Shown here piece by piece: positions 1-15,076 of a DNA stretch of 64,000 bases. Both the position numbers and the translations under genes were made by a program. Source of the stretch: Maea johnstoni (taxonomy: Eukaryota; Annelida; Polychaeta; Spionida; Magelonidae). The stretch's first letter is position 1. The number at the start of each line of letters is the position of its first letter. The stretch covers positions 8,299,334-8,363,333 of the forward strand of contig OZ012691.1 of NCBI GenBank assembly GCA_963942565.1, in the 5' to 3' direction. The notes beneath the pieces were generated by a model. That model was not told the origin of the DNA. It did no database searches and saw only the letters and a program-made list of their open reading frames with translations.

Positions 1-304
1 TACATATATTTGATTTTTAGTCCAACACAATCATATCACCCATTGATTATATTCCATGTATCCATTAAAGAAATGCTCTATTGTTACACTACATGTTCAC
101 CATTCTAGTCCTTACATGATAGTGACACCTTCATGCTCGTGGTTCCCCTAGAAGGCCTACCAATTTTAATGGGAGGGCATTAAAGGCGAAAAGCCAGCCA
201 CCAAATATTTGGTGCTTTGTCTGACAATCAAGGTATAAAAGCATGCTACAAAAATGCAACAATCACAGTTAAATGCAACAATCATAGTTAAATGCACAAT
301 CAAG

Positions 305-619
305 CATGGTCTTAGCCAGCAGGGCGTCTGGGTGCCTTTTTGGACACCCAAACCCTTAAAAAGAACCCCTCAGGACACCCAAATATTTTTGAGTGGAATT
401 TCTAAAAATCCCAATCTCAAGCTTATAATTGAACTTTTTCATCTCCTTATAATTCTCATGACATTGTTTAATGATATCATGCCTTATTTTGATGAATTTA
501 TACCTGTTTATGGTTGAAATATGAGTATATTGTGATACCCCTTAAAAATTTGGCCGCCCCAAAATTTTACAACTGCCAATTTTAGGCACCCGGTTCCTAA
601 ATCCTGGGCTAAGACACTG
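305..619. mobile_element. hAT-type MITE, family A, intact
   Basis: Ends CATGGTCTTAGCC and GGCTAAGACACTG, with perfect 8-bp target duplication CAATCAAG (297-304 and 620-627). 315 bp, in the intron left of GCN1 exon 43. Confidence 0.9.
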
Positions 620-1081
620 CAATCAAGTATTCGCATATATTTTGATATCTCAAAACATTTACAGGTATGAAGGGGGACTTACCAATTATTTAACTTATTA
701 CTAAGGAAGATATTTTCTCAGTACTAACATTCATAACCCAGCCAGCCCGAGCTCAAAACAGCATTGTGGTCTACTCAACTATGTAGAAATTTAGATGAAA
801 AAAATACAAGTGGATATGAAACCAGCCGGTCAACCTTAACAACCAGGCTGTGGCAAATAGGCCATAAGTTACCTTCTGCACATGTTGGTGCGCAGCTTTC
901 TCTGTAATGTAAACAATACGAGAACCCTCTTTGGTCTCTGTCTCCTAGTGACATCACATTGAAGCCAGATTCGAGACCCCTGGGATAGCCAGGTCTTCAC
1001 TATAGCGCATATAGTAATTCGTCTCTCTCTACATATCCTGTCTTTCATTCATATAAGGTAGAAAGTATAGGAGTAACTTAC

Positions 1082-4000
1082 CCAATATCTGTAAATTAAG
1101 TACTAGGTAGAGTTCCTCTTCGGGCAGGTATTTGCAGAGTGCCCCGAGGCACCCTGCGGCACATGACCTCATGGTGTCCTCCTGAGCTCCGAGAAGGGAG
1201 GACAGGGTCTGCGTGATCTGCTTCCTGAGAGCCTCACTCATCTTGCTGCCAGCGCCACCTATACAGCCCCGCAGAGCGTGCAGGGTGGTGTCCCTGAAAA
1301 CATGACAAAACAGCAATGTTATCCTAGTTACACGTCTAGATGGCGCCACCTACACAGCCGTGCTGGATGGTGTACCTGAAAACATGACAAAGTGGCAAAT
1401 GGTATACTAGTAGAACATTTAGATGGCGCCACCCAAACAACCTGACAAGTGGTGCCCCTGAAAACATGACATACTGTCAGACCACACATCAATCCTAACA
1501 GTCTAGGTGACAGCAGCTACATGAACCTTAAATTTATTTCAATTTTAGGCTGATAACATAGTAGATAGGAGTATTATTATAAATATTGCTATCACTATAC
1601 ATGAGAAGTCAAAATTTCTTTTATACATTTAATAAATTCAAAAAAATAAAAGACAAACACTACCAAATATGCAACTTAGGGACCAGAAAATATGGCAGGT
1701 GACCAATATTTTTGTAATTGCATATGATAAATTCTAAGCATAATTAAGTTGCGAACATTGAAAGAAGTCGAGTCTACAATTCTATTTCCCACTCTGACCT
1801 TCTATCACCAGAAGCGGACAACTCACCAAAGCAATAAAATTCTACACCAGTCCTAAAGTAAGAAATATTTGAAATGAATCATCGTTGGGTAGCTTCATCT
1901 CATTTTGCTGAAGAGAGACTCAGAAAAGTCCATTTGTCAATCCATTAACTGGTTTCTTTTAATTTTCTCAACTTCACACTATATTCCATTCACCCAATAC
2001 CTTTCACCTTCATACAATTCCTTAAATGTCATTTAATCAGGTTCCACGATGATGCAATAAAATGATGGGGGGAGCTGATGATAAATTTCAGAGTGCAACA
2101 TAGGTTGAAAAACATAATTTTCTGAGAGGGGCAAGTTGCCCCTAAAGTTGACTTGCCTGGACGGCACTTCCACTTGCCCCGCCTCTCTGTTAAAAAAAGG
2201 TGAGATTGGACAGCCCAAAACTTTACTTGCCGAGCAGGGCAGGCAAGGGTCTTGCTCAGCTTGCCCCATTGCCTTTTTTGCCGAATTCATTTGCAACTTG
2301 CAACGGGGCAAGTGGTTATGTTGCACGCTGAATTTGTTATCCTTGTTGTGAAAATGATACATGGCCTGACAGCCTTGTGCGATACCTGCTGGCTTCTCAC
2401 AGACATTTTGCCATATACCACTTTCAAAACAAGGATAATTAACCCTTATGCTGCTGGTGGCTAATTTGGCCAATACAAAATGACGCAAAAAAAACTCAAA
2501 AATGATCGAAACCCTGCTAAATGGGTACTCATTTGAGAGTACTCATTAAGAGCTATCCAATGAATACCAACATGACAGGGTTTAGATGGTTTTTCCATGT
2601 GCTTTGGATGAAAGTAGTCTCAGCATGGAAAGGGCTAAGAATATCATATACCACAAAATAAGGTTTATATCCCTAGTAATCTTTCATAGCAGGTTGGGCT
2701 GAATATAGGAATCAAACCGATTAAGGTATACCATAAACCACAAAATAATAAATCAAGGTTGCAGTAGTGATACCTTCTGCTTGAGTCATCATAGGAATCA
2801 TATCTGTAATTCAGGAATTGACCAGCATTCAGAAGTAAAAACATGAAAAGTCTCAGCATTTTGGACACCCAAACCCTTAAAAAGAACCCCTCAGGACACC
2901 AAAAGTTTTTCAGGTGGAATTTCTAAAAATCTCAATCTCAAGCTTATAAATGAATATTTTTATCTCCTTATAATTCCCATGACATTGTTCAATGATATCA
3001 TGCCTTATTTTGATGAATTTATATATGTTTATGGTTGAAATATGAGTATATTGTGATCCCCCTTAAAAATTTGGACGCCCAAAAATTTTACAACTGCCAA
3101 TTTTAGGCACCCAGTTCCTAAATCCTGGCTAAGACACTGGTAGTTATACCTTCTGCTGGAGTCATCATAGGAATCATATCTGTAAATCAGGAAGTTATTG
3201 GCATGCAGAAGTAAAACATGAAAAGTCTCAGCATTTATTTCCTTTAACTCATTTAGACCTGTACTGTGCAAAAGAGCTAAACTATTCAAGTGATATCTTT
3301 CTCATGAAAACATCTTTTATAAATCTTCTTATCAAGAAAGTACATTATGTTTATGTAAGTAGTGTTTTAGTATTGACTCAAATTCATAACTTGCTTGATT
3401 TTGACAATTTTCCAAGTCCAAACTAAAATAGCCTAAGGGAGTCCTGATGAACATTTTTGAAGGTTTTTTCCAAATTACATCCAAAAGGTATGCTGGCTAA
3501 GGTGTTGGTTTGACAAAGAACAACTTCACTTTCATGAAAGGAAAACCATGTAAATTCAAAGAACACATGTGCTTACAACTGACAGCCTAGTGACAGGGTA
3601 TGACAATAAGCCTGTTAGGCAATTGGTAGTTATAATGCTTTGGGCCCCTTGCTTTATGATGTTAGGAGCCCTTACGATGTATTGGAATATCTTGGCAGAA
3701 ACTAGACCTGGCTGGTCCCAAATCAAAATGCAACAGTCAACCCATGTGCCTCAGAAACATGTAGAGTGCCTTATGCATGTACGGACAACTGACAGTGTTA
3801 ATCCTTATGCTGGTGGTGGCTAATTTGGTCATTACAAAATGCTGCAAAACCTGGAAATTGATTGAAACCCTGGCATATGGATACTCATCTGAGAGTACTC
3901 AGCGAAAGCTATCCAACGAATACCAAAATGACTGGGTTTAGATGATTTTCAAAAATCTTTGCATCCTTGTGCTTTGGACATAAGTAGCCTCAGCATTGGA

Positions 4001-7000
4001 AGGTTTAATTTCTACGAAGAAAGGAACTTTTTTTACCTGATAGCAGGATCATCTGAGTTCTTGATTCCCGAATGGAGTTCGGTGAAGAGAGGATCTACGC
4101 GCGTGTGGATGATGATCAGTTTCCCGAGAGCCATTCCGGCTTTCAGGCGCACCGCGCGGTTGGGGTCATTGAGTGCTTTAAGGAAGGTTGTCTGCAGCTG
4201 GGGAAGGAATGGTTTCAACATGGGACCACACTGAAATAGAAGAAACATGTCAAATAAGTAACAAGACAGGCCCCAACTCAAACTCAGAATGTAGGGCCAG
4301 TAACATCTAGGATCTACTGACCCTGCAAATATTTTACTGGTCCTACATTTTTTTCTTTAACATAACAAAATCCAAACTTAAATCCCAAAAATTGAAAAAA
4401 TACTGATTTAAAACAAAATGAGAGATATTGAGCATTTGTGATATAATTAACCCTAAGTTTGAAATATAAATTATGGTTCAACTGTAACCAATGACCTACT
4501 TTTCCAAGTAAAAGTCCTAAGGTATCCAGCACGGCGACCTTGACATTGAAGCTGAAGCGGTCGCCAAGGATACGGATGAGAGGTCCGGTGATGTTGACCA
4601 CTGAGGGTTTGAGGGCTTCTGCGCTGGTTCGGTTGATGACTTCTCCCAGACCTATGGAGGCGTTCTCCTTCAACTCAGGCGGCCCGTTGAGAATACCCTC
4701 ACGGAAGATGGGCAGGATTGGGGTGATGCCCTGGAAAAGAGAAACACAGAATACATGTGAAAAATTAAGTACACCTAGAATGAGAATCGTACAACGAGAG
4801 ATGAACAAAACAGGTTTGCATTGTGATAAATATTGCACATCATTTGGAGATGCCATGTTAAGTTTAAACACAAATTATACTTAAAACAAGATAATAGCAC
4901 GAGTACCCCCTTCTCCAACCTGTACTGGGCCTTCCTGAAAATCCAAATAACTATCAAAACCTTACCCCCTTTATTATATAAATATGCAAGAAAGTATGGT
5001 ATTAATTTAGATCTTCCTATAGGTACCAAGCAAAATTCAAGCATGTTAAATAATCAATCCTATCATGACCAGTAGATTTTTCACATTTTTACTAATAAAG
5101 ACTAGTATGGCTACCTTGTACCTTGGACACTATGGTAAATTAAGTTGTTTTGGAATATTTGTAGAATATTTTACTAGGCGAATACATACCTTCTTAGGAA
5201 TACAGAAGCCAGGTAGATTTTCATCCTTCAAGTCGCTTACAGCAAATCTGACAGCTTGGCGCACATTGCTAATATGCTGTAACATTTCGGAAGCATCCAG
5301 TTTCTGAAAAAACAAACAAAACAATATTCATCAATCATTTTCAATCTACTCGCCACAGCCCCACCAAAGATCTCATAGCCCTAGCTTTGCTAAATCCTAA
5401 AACTCTTTCTCAACGAATTTTTTGATGTTGTAAGCTATCTTTTCAGTGTTATATTTCTTTATGGAATTGTACTAAAAGGACAAATGCTATTTAAATTGTG
5501 TCCTTTAATTGTTCATATTCTTTATATTCCTCGGAGCAGGGTTTTAAAATCTCACTTTTTTTATAGCCAGCCAGGCTACAAAGGTAAATGTTATCATAGC
5601 CCCAAACAATTTTCTGTAACCCTGGGCTATGGGGCTATTGGTGAACAGGACCTCCCTCCGGCTTTGACCTTGGGGAAAAACCATCCTCCTTTGGGGATCC
5701 ATTCCATCATGTTACCCCCACTGTGATGTCATATTTGTATAATGGCCCTAGCTGCTATACCCACGCGGCATGTCTTACCTTAGTGACAGAGTTGAGACAT
5801 TCCCAGCAGGCTTCGACCTCGGGAAAAACCATCCTCAGTCGGGTATCCATTCCATCATGTTACCCCACTGGGATGTCATATTTGAGTAATGGCCCTACCT
5901 ACTATACCTAAGGGTCCCACGCGGCATGTCTTACCTTAGTGACAGCGTTGAGACATTCCCAGCAGGCGAGCAAGACACGGTCGTTGGAGTCCGTGAAGAG
6001 AAGGATGAGTCCTCTGAGCAGCTGAGGGACGTACTCGGAGTAGTCAGAGCGTGTCTGACTGCAGAAGGCATGCAGGATCGTCACGGCTGCGCAGCGCAGG
6101 TTCGGGTTCTTATCCTGGCACGCTCCCAGGAGCTCATCCATGACGGTACGGAGACCGAGATCATCCACTACGGACAGCACCACTGTCTGGCAGTACTCAA
6201 GCTCCTGAAGAATGAGAAGTAAAAATGAAAGTATAATATTTATATATAATGCTTTGGAATATAATTCTTTTTTCTTATATTGACACTCTTCCAACCAGCA
6301 GTAGACAATTCCTTAGTAACTAGAAACCAGACGATGGTGGAGGAAAAATCAACTGGGGAAGCCACAAACTAACCCCAGGAATTTCTTAATCGTGCATTTA
6401 ACTGAATTTCTTTTATCTCAATATAGTTCTGATGAAATTGGATATCATGCCTTATTACAATAAGTTTATAAATGTTCATGGTTGTAACCTGAGTATATTG
6501 CAATCCCCCTTGAGAATTTAGATCCCCTAAAATTTTACAACTGCCAAATTTGAGCAGCCAGTTTCTATATCCTGCAAATCTATCTTTGTTCGTTCTTTGG
6601 GGCCAATGTGGTTGCAATTGGTTTCAATTGCTATTCATTGCACAGAACGGCCTTTTTAGCAACGTCACAGGAGGCACGTGTCAACCTTTTTCTAGTTTTT
6701 CTATTGCATGTGCCACTGACTTACCAATCAGTTGGCTTGTTTTTTTATAAGGTGCGCGTTCACATTATTCAGAAATTTTCATGGCTGGGCTGCTCACACC
6801 ACAATAATGTGTTTTTTTAAGAACGTACCTCTCTCTCGTCTGGGGTTCCCATCTTCTCACTCAGGGAGGACATGAGCGCGGGCAGGATTCTGCCGAGGTG
6901 CTTCGTGAGCGCCTCTCCTGCCACTGAGGAGAGAAAAGCGAGCGCTCTCGTGTTGACGGGAGCTTCCGTCAGCTGTGGAACGATGTAGGGCAGGACGACA

Positions 7001-10000
7001 CGACTCTTGACGGCCATCACTTGTGTGAGGCCATCAAGGGCGTACTCAGACATCTCCTCATCTCCCTGTAACACAGAACAATAAAATACAATCAATTCAA
7101 ATTATTTGCAGTCGCTTTTCTAGATATATTAATATTGGAAATCATATACAGCAAAGAAAAGTGACTCTTAATAGCCATCACTAGGAGTTATCATGCAATG
7201 TTCTTCTCTTTACCAGAGAAATCAGAATTACATTCTCTATTGGAAAATCAACCATAACATATTAATTAGACCACTAGTGCTAATCCACTTCTATGTCAAC
7301 ACATCCTTTATAGGTATCAATTTATATTTTTCGCCATGGAGAAAGTGAGAGCAGTTCTGAACACATTACTTTCTGCTTACTGGTTTCAATATGCAATTTT
7401 ATTTACTAGCCCTTGATGCTATAGACATAAACTGTTTAAAATATAGATTTGATTAAACATATGAACTTACCAGCTTGTCAAGCAGATCTGGTAGAATATC
7501 ATTGAGGGCCCTGTTGCCTATGTTTGTGTGTAGGTTATCAAAGGTTTTGGCAGCAGCCTCGCGGACTTCTGGCAGTGGGTCACACAGGGCTTTCCTGACA
7601 GTGGGAACCAGGCTGTCAGCAAACACCATCACCTGAAAACAAATAATAAGTCAACTAGTTTACTTTGTGTCCTACAGGGGGCAGCACTAACAGCAACTGA
7701 TCACACTATTCTTTCCTGACAGTGGGAACCAGATTATCAGCAAATGCCATCACCAAGACAAACAATTATTCAACTCGTTTACTTTGTGTGCTACAGATGG
7801 CAGCACAAATGGAAAATTATCACATAAATTCATTTCTGACACTTAATAACTTAACACAAACTTCTTTTCGTTGGTATGCTCTAGTAAAATGGGTGATAAG
7901 GGCAGTAGAAAGATGAAGCAGGCAATGAAAATGTGTAAACGAGGTTTTAATTGAATATTGAATGTGTGATATAATCTGTGCAATATTTGCAAACCACCAA
8001 GTAAGATGTTTTCACTCACATGTTCCTTGCTAGTGCAAGCAATGATCTCAGTTAATCCAACAGTTGGAACAAGAGTACTGTATATTAGTGTTAATATTGC
8101 GGCAATTTAAATGATGCTTACTTTGCGCACCCCTCGAGACCTCATTTATTAAGCTGTGCACCATTATTTGGACATCCAATCCCAAAACTAGGGTCGTACA
8201 AGGCGCTGACATGATAGCTTGTCATTCAGCAGCAGTATGCAAAAAATAATCTGCACATCAAAGGCAGCTGCCTGCCGGAAATCAGTTTATAAGCGCAAAA
8301 ATAAACAGTGTATAGTAGGTGAAATAAATCTGTGCTAAAAACTGCCAAGAAAGATGTTTTGACTCACATGTTCCTTGCTGGTGGATGCCATGATCTCGGT
8401 GAGACCGATACACACTCCCTGGCGCTGGTCCCTCTGGTCCGACTCCAGACCCTGCTCCAGAATTGGGATGATCTCCGGCAGCACACGCTCTCCAAGCTTC
8501 CTCACAATATCACCCAGAGTACGCGCTGCAACCTACAACGGTCGACGCATAGATATTCAATGAAACAGGTTGAAAGTCATGTAATACAGAAATTTTATCA
8601 AATGTAAGTAGCAGTATAAACTATATAGCATGACTTAAAAGAATGAATGTCATAAATTTGTTCATTATGAAGATAATTAAAATAACTATATCTATTATTA
8701 TTTTCATAATCATTATTATTACAGTTATTGTTATTATTAATATTATTATTAATATAATAATCGTCATTACAATTATCATTATTATTACTATTATAATTAC
8801 CATTTTTATCATTATCATTGTTAATATTATTATCATCATTATTATTACTATTATTATTTTTATTGTTATTATCATTATTATTATTTTTATTATTATTATC
8901 ATCATTATTACTTTTATTATTATCATTGTTATTCTTATTCTTATCATTATTATAATTAATATCATTGTTATTGTTATTATCGTTATCATTATTGGTATAA
9001 TAATCAGGATGGTTATTATTATCATCATAATTATCCCTTTACTTATTATTGTTGTTATAATTATCATCATAATTAGCATTAAGGTCATCATTCTACCTGT
9101 ATTCAAATAACTAATCATCCATTGTTCCACCCACCTGTCTTTTGTCGTAGCTCGTGCTGGCCAGGCAGCCGAGGAGGAGAGAGAAGAGTGTGGAGAGAAT
9201 TTCTCGGAGCGTGCGAGGCGTGTTGGTCACGACCACCTTCCACACGTGAAGGGCAGCCTGCCTGACGGTCAGCGCTGTGTCCGAGCGGCCCATGTACAGA
9301 CCAGCGAGCACCCGGTTACGTCGGTCAACACCCAGAACTTTCAAGATGGCCTGAAATAAATAAGACAACTGGTTAGAACTTCACGTGTAGATAATTTCGA
9401 TATCGATATTTGGTATCGTATCGAGTGCCGGTACCTATCCCTAGGTTTAAATAAGCAAACATTTCTTATTTGTTGCGAAGCTCTGGTAAAATGGGTGATA
9501 AACGCCACATGCCATCGTTTATCCCCCTTTTAAACCCCTTCATGCATGTGACTGCCAAAAAGGCTTAATTTGGTGATGTCATTAAAAAAAAAAAAGAAAT
9601 AAAGAAATGTGAGTCAAAATCTAACGAATCAAATACCCCAATTCTTATACTGGAATTTGGAGCATGAATAGTTAGATAGACATAGTTAAGGATCATGAGC
9701 TCTAAATCTGAAAAAAAGTAGCATTTGAATTTTTCAAAAACACAACATTGCTTTCAAAAGCCCCTTTTTACATAGAGACATATCTGCAGTTGCAGATACA
9801 GAGGCAGTTAAATGCATTCAAAGAACACCCCATTTATAATTCAACTATTGATTTCCTTGCCAAGAATTTTCTTTTCTCTAATACATGGTCTTAGCCAATA
9901 TTTGGAAACAGGGTGTCCAAATAGAGGTTTCATAGACTTTTGCGTGTCCAAAGTGTGTTACAAAGTACATACTACTAATAAAATAAACCCTATATATTTA

Positions 10001-12316
10001 GAGATTTTGTTTTTTAGGCCAGTTACTGCTTTGTGTGTCTTATAAAAGTGACACTACAGCTTCTACATCTTCTATCTTCTAAGAAAAGTCAGCATCAGCA
10101 AATTCAGACAAAAATCTTTGGGTGTCCAAACTGTCAAGAAACAGTGTTATAGGTGTCCAAATGACACGTTGGACACATAGGCGGCTATGCCACTGCTCTA
10201 ATATTGCTAAACCCTTCCAAACCGGAGGCTACTTTCGTCCAAAGCACAAGGGTGTAAAGAATTGTAAGCCATCGAAACCCTGTCATGCTTTCAATGGAAA
10301 GCTCTCACTGTGAACTCCCAGATGAGTACCCATATGCCAGGGTTTCATTCATTTTCCAGTCTATTTTGCATCATTTTGTAATGGCCAAATTAGCCACCAG
10401 CAGCATAAGTGTTAAAACCAATGTGGTAGATCTACCTCTAAAAACTAACCCCCCTAACAGTTATGAAGAATGTACCCCCTATTCAAAAATCCTGGGAGAA
10501 CTCTTGATCTGAATACTTTCTGAGATCTTAATCATAAAAGTGTGCAAGTGTATTTGCAAGGCACTTGAGAAATACTAGAGCTGCACTCACCACTCACGAA
10601 CTCGAGTAGCTCGAGCCCTATTGCAAACTTGCCGAGCTCGAGCTGAAATGTTCAAATCGTGAGCTCGTTTATGTTGGGAACACACACGTAACACAGAGCA
10701 CCTAACACACATTATTAACATACATAACTGCTTATCACTGTCATGTCTTCTTTACAATCTCCAATGTATACATTCAAGCGGTGTTGAGTGTTATACTGAC
10801 CTTTGTATCTCGTTAGCACGTTTTAAAATTAAATAAACATGGCAATTTTAATAAATATCCGCCAATGAAATATTTATTTCTTAATAGCTGGGCTGGAAAA
10901 GAAGTATTTCTTTGGAAAATTGGAACGTCCGTGAGCTCATGAGCTCACGAGTCAAATGGGTGGTGAGCTCATGAGTTGATCTCCCTCCGTGAGTGCAGCT
11001 CTAAGAAATATAGAATTTGGGGTCTCCTACCTGCTGTTGGGATTCTGTTCCAAAGTTGTCATCTTCACTGGCAGTTTGTGACGTCATCTTACCAGTCACT
11101 CCTAAAAATATGATTACAAAACCGATGAGAGATTGGATGGTTAGTCATTTAGAAGATTTTAACAAATAAGATAAAATAAGAAAATTAAACGTTTGAATGG
11201 ACTAACTTTCACATATATTTGTCAAATTCACTTTTATTTACATCACAATTAAAATGTTTCAGAGATTTATCAATCAAAACAAAGATTTACTTTCCCGTCA
11301 GCCTGTCAGTACAGACTGATGAATTCAATAGTGCGTCAAAGAAATTGCAAGGATTGAAGTACTTGACACCTTCTTCTTATGGCCATCAAGTGGTCATTAC
11401 ACTGCGAGACTGGCAAAAAAGGTGGCAGGACCTTCAGAATCAGTTAGCTGTCAGTGCATCGGACTGGCAAGAAAATAAATTGTATAAATACATTGAAGTG
11501 TACAGTGCTGCACTTTATAAGTCTCCCAGTAGCTTACCTGAGATTTTGAAGAGTAGATCACCCAGCAGTTGCACTGAGCTGTACCTGATTCTCCAGTTCT
11601 CATTGAAGAGTCCATTTTCTAACTCTGGCAGTAGGAGCAGGATGGCCGTGTCGGCGTACATGTCTACGATTCTCTGGCCGGCTCTCATAGCCGTATCACG
11701 CACATACTCGCACTCATCAGCTAAGGCCTGTGGAGGAGAGATAGATTATCTTATCAGGAGGTGGCTATGCTCTACAGTGTTTGCAAGTATCTCTTTTCAG
11801 GCAAAATGGAAAATACTTAATTAATCATCATAACCATTTTCTCAAAAAGACACATTGAAAAGTACTTTTCTTTTACACAAAGCAGATTAATGGACACGAA
11901 TCCTGAAGATTATTGTTTTCAGTAAATTCCAAGTATAGTATAGTCTTAGTATAATTCCAATTACATTGTATAAGTATATCATGTGTCTCCCCTAAAAAAA
12001 AGGATGCCCAGAATTTTTTAAAAATTGATGATTTGGGTACCCAGTTGGTAAATCCTTGCTAAGACCCTGCGGATTACCCGGCGATAACCCCAAGTCACTG
12101 GCATCTTTCTCACACTGACCTTGAGGACTGAAGGAATGATAGGACCAACATAGCACAAGAAGTCGGTAGTGAAGACGGCCGGCAGGTAAATGTACATCAT
12201 GATGTAGCCGTCGCGTACGTGAGGTGCAATGTCCTCTCTCTCCGCTGTGTGGATAATGTCGGGCATCAGCTTGTGTAGCTTCTCCACGCCTAGGCCGCCT
12301 ACAACCTCACTCAGGC
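1082..12316 (-). CDS. GCN1: GCN1 C-terminal segment with GCN2-binding region, exons 32-43
   Basis: Exons 32-43, about codons 1710-2462: 12120-12316, 11538-11727, 11031-11101, 9135-9350, 8368-8532, 7471-7632, 6829-7065, 5935-6204, 5190-5303, 4500-4730, 4037-4230 and 1082-1293. Exons 32-35 carry [31 protein letters not shown] and [20 protein letters not shown]. By alignment, exons 38-42 correspond to the RWD-binding domain that contacts the GCN2 N-terminus in yeast (about residues 2050-2380). Exon 43 ends QILG at a GT donor, so coding continues past base 1. No further exon was found in 1-1081, which would be intron. Confidence 0.94.
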
Positions 12317-15030
12317 CTGAAATAAATAAAGAGCAAAGTCTCAATACACTTCTTTTTAATTGGTTTAAATAAAGTTTATAGTCCAATCCAGATTAATAAA
12401 CACATTTCATACAAATATATACAGATAAAATATTGGCCAACCAGACCAAATCCATACAATACAATCCACATTTTATATTGCAATAAGGCTTTTTAAATCA
12501 TAATGGTCATAGCAATTAATCATGCTTCACCTAACATTTACCTAATTTTGTAAAATTATTCTAAATTCCAAAGTTATTGTCAAAAGTATCTTAGATCCAG
12601 ACAACAGTTTTTCTAGGAACTCCTAAGCATAAATCGGTCAATTTTGCCTTGTGTGCCTGGCTACCAAGTGAGAAATCACAGGTTCGAGTCTCCACTGGAT
12701 ACCCACAAGTGGATTAGCCTGGTCGCAATATAAATGTGCGGCATTGTGAAGGGCTGTCTACGGTCCCTCTGCAACTGAAAGACCCCCTGGAACTATTTGT
12801 GAAGAGAAGGGAATTTCTTTCTGGTTGCAGGTTTCTATCTCGTCGCGATATGACCGAAGCTGTTGAAAGCGACGCAAAAAAAACCATTCCTTCTTCTTTC
12901 TTTCTTTCTTGTGCCTTTATCTTACCTTGAGTATCTAGGATCTATAGATATGTTATTGACATCCATTTTCTTTTCAATTCGATCATTGACATATTTGTTT
13001 CCGTTTATTTTGATTCAATTTTAAAGAACTGCACTATAAGGATATTTTCACATGTTCCACAGTTTAGTTTTTTTTGCTAGGATCCTAAGATTTTCACATG
13101 TAAAGACATGAAAGTTATCTCAACATTTTTTATTGAATACTTGAGTTTCTATTCAAAATTTCATTAGTGTTGGCTAAAAATGGCAAACAAATGGTGTAAA
13201 AGGCTGAAGAAAATGTGTTATTTCTATAATTGGCTTAATGATTGACAAAATATTTTTTTCGATTAATTGGAAAAAATATTTCGATCGATCGATACTTATC
13301 AATGACAATCATATGAATCCAGACGACAATTTTTCTAGGTACTCCTTAACAGTAATGGATTAATTTTGACTTGTGCCTTTATCTTACCTTGAGCAGCGCC
13401 TGATCTGTCTACAGGGTTCTGTTCGGAGGTGAGTGTCTATATCTTACCTTGCGCTGCGCCTGATCTGTCTACAGGGTTCTGCTCCGAAGTGAGCGTCTTC
13501 ATCAGCCAGGGCAGGAGGTCCTCGAAGCTGTTCTCTCCCATGCTCTTCACCATGGCACCCAGGGCGTGTGCCGAGACCGTGCGCACCTCGGGCATCGGGT
13601 CCACCAGACCCGCCTTCAGGCCCGGCACCACCGACGGCAGGTACGGCGCCAAATCCTAAAACAGATAATAAATAATTGATGAATAAATTATTGATTAATT
13701 AATCAATTAGGTAGATAAAGAGAAGGTGCAAGGGTTCTACAGATCCCTCACAAGGGATCAAACTGAACCCTGCCCTCTAAAAAGAAAGCACAGCTCTGAT
13801 ATTTGGAATTTGGATATTTATGGTCACTTATTTTGCCATGTTAAGGCTTAATCGTTGCCAAATTTGTATTATGAAGTAGGAAACTACAATACCCAAGGAA
13901 AACCTCAACCGAATCCCAAGTCACTGATAGCTTTCCCACATGCCTCGAGCCACCTTTGAACAATGGGTTATGGAGAGAAATAACGAAGCACAGATACAGG
14001 ACAAGTATTAGATATGAATCATATTACACAAACCTTCTGATCTGTAAGGGAGTACATATTTCCTATGATCTGAGCGGCCATCTTCTTGGTCTCGGTGGAG
14101 CGGTCCATGAAGGCCCTCTGAACGATGGGCATGATGAGAGCGAGAGAGGGGGCGTCTATGAAATGCACGAACTTGGTCTCCAGCAGGAGGGCCAGGCAGG
14201 CCGTGGTCTTCTTTGACGGGTCCTGGAGGGCCTCAAGCAGGTGGGGGACCAGCGCTGAAATACACAAGTAGGGAATGTTTCAACCCTTATGCTGCTGAGT
14301 TTATTTTCGTCTAATGCACAAAAAAGCAAAAAATTATGAAAATCATCTGAACATCTGTTTCCGTTTCTAATATTTCTGAAGAGAGAACATATGTTGTTTT
14401 TTTTGTTTCTGATTTTCCCGTTTTTGGATATTTTTAACGTATTGCATTATTTTTTTCCGGTGTTGTTTATTTCCGTTTGAAAGCATTCGGAAAAAAAGGG
14501 AAAATAAAACTCACGGAAAATTTAGCCATTCTACTGGTGCCCACTCACCTTGAATCTCAGGGTTCCTGATGACGGAGCCAATGTGTTCGAGGGCCTGCGC
14601 TCCAGCCTTGCGTACCTTCACGTGAGAGTGGACAAGAACCTCAGAGAGTTTGGGGACGATACTCGGCAGACATGTGGACAGCTGCTTTGGGGCACAGAAT
14701 GCCATAGCACCAAGAAGTTCAACGGAACCTGAAATATTTTTGGAGTTTTTGGATGTGTGAATTATTTCCAATAATTGTGATGTTAATATGGTTTTTAAAA
14801 TATTAATAATAATGATGATGATGATAACAATATTAATAACAATAATAATGATGATAGTTATACTAATAAAAAGCAGAAGAAGAAGAAGAAGAAGAATAAA
14901 AATAATAATAATGATAATGATAATAAAATTAACAATAAAAATAATGATAGTAATAAACGTAATAATAATGACGATGATGATGGTGATGATGATGATAATA
15001 ATATCAATAATAATAATAATGATAATAATG

Positions 15031-15076
<46 letters not shown>

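Noticed and set aside
1-1081. Further GCN1 C-terminal exons
   Set aside because: No minus-strand stretch matches the expected remaining protein; the region contains a hAT MITE and intron-like sequence.
8621-9130. Long Ile-rich open frames on both strands
   Set aside because: Product of the ATT/ATC trinucleotide tract; no complexity or homology. The same applies to 14511-15192 and 36733-37051.
12660-12730. tRNA gene
   Set aside because: A B-box-like sequence is present but no cloverleaf or acceptor stem was found; better read as a SINE head.
13381-13440. Alternative end for GCN1 exon 31
   Set aside because: The duplicated donor is preceded by an in-frame stop when read through from the true exon, so it is a decayed duplicate.
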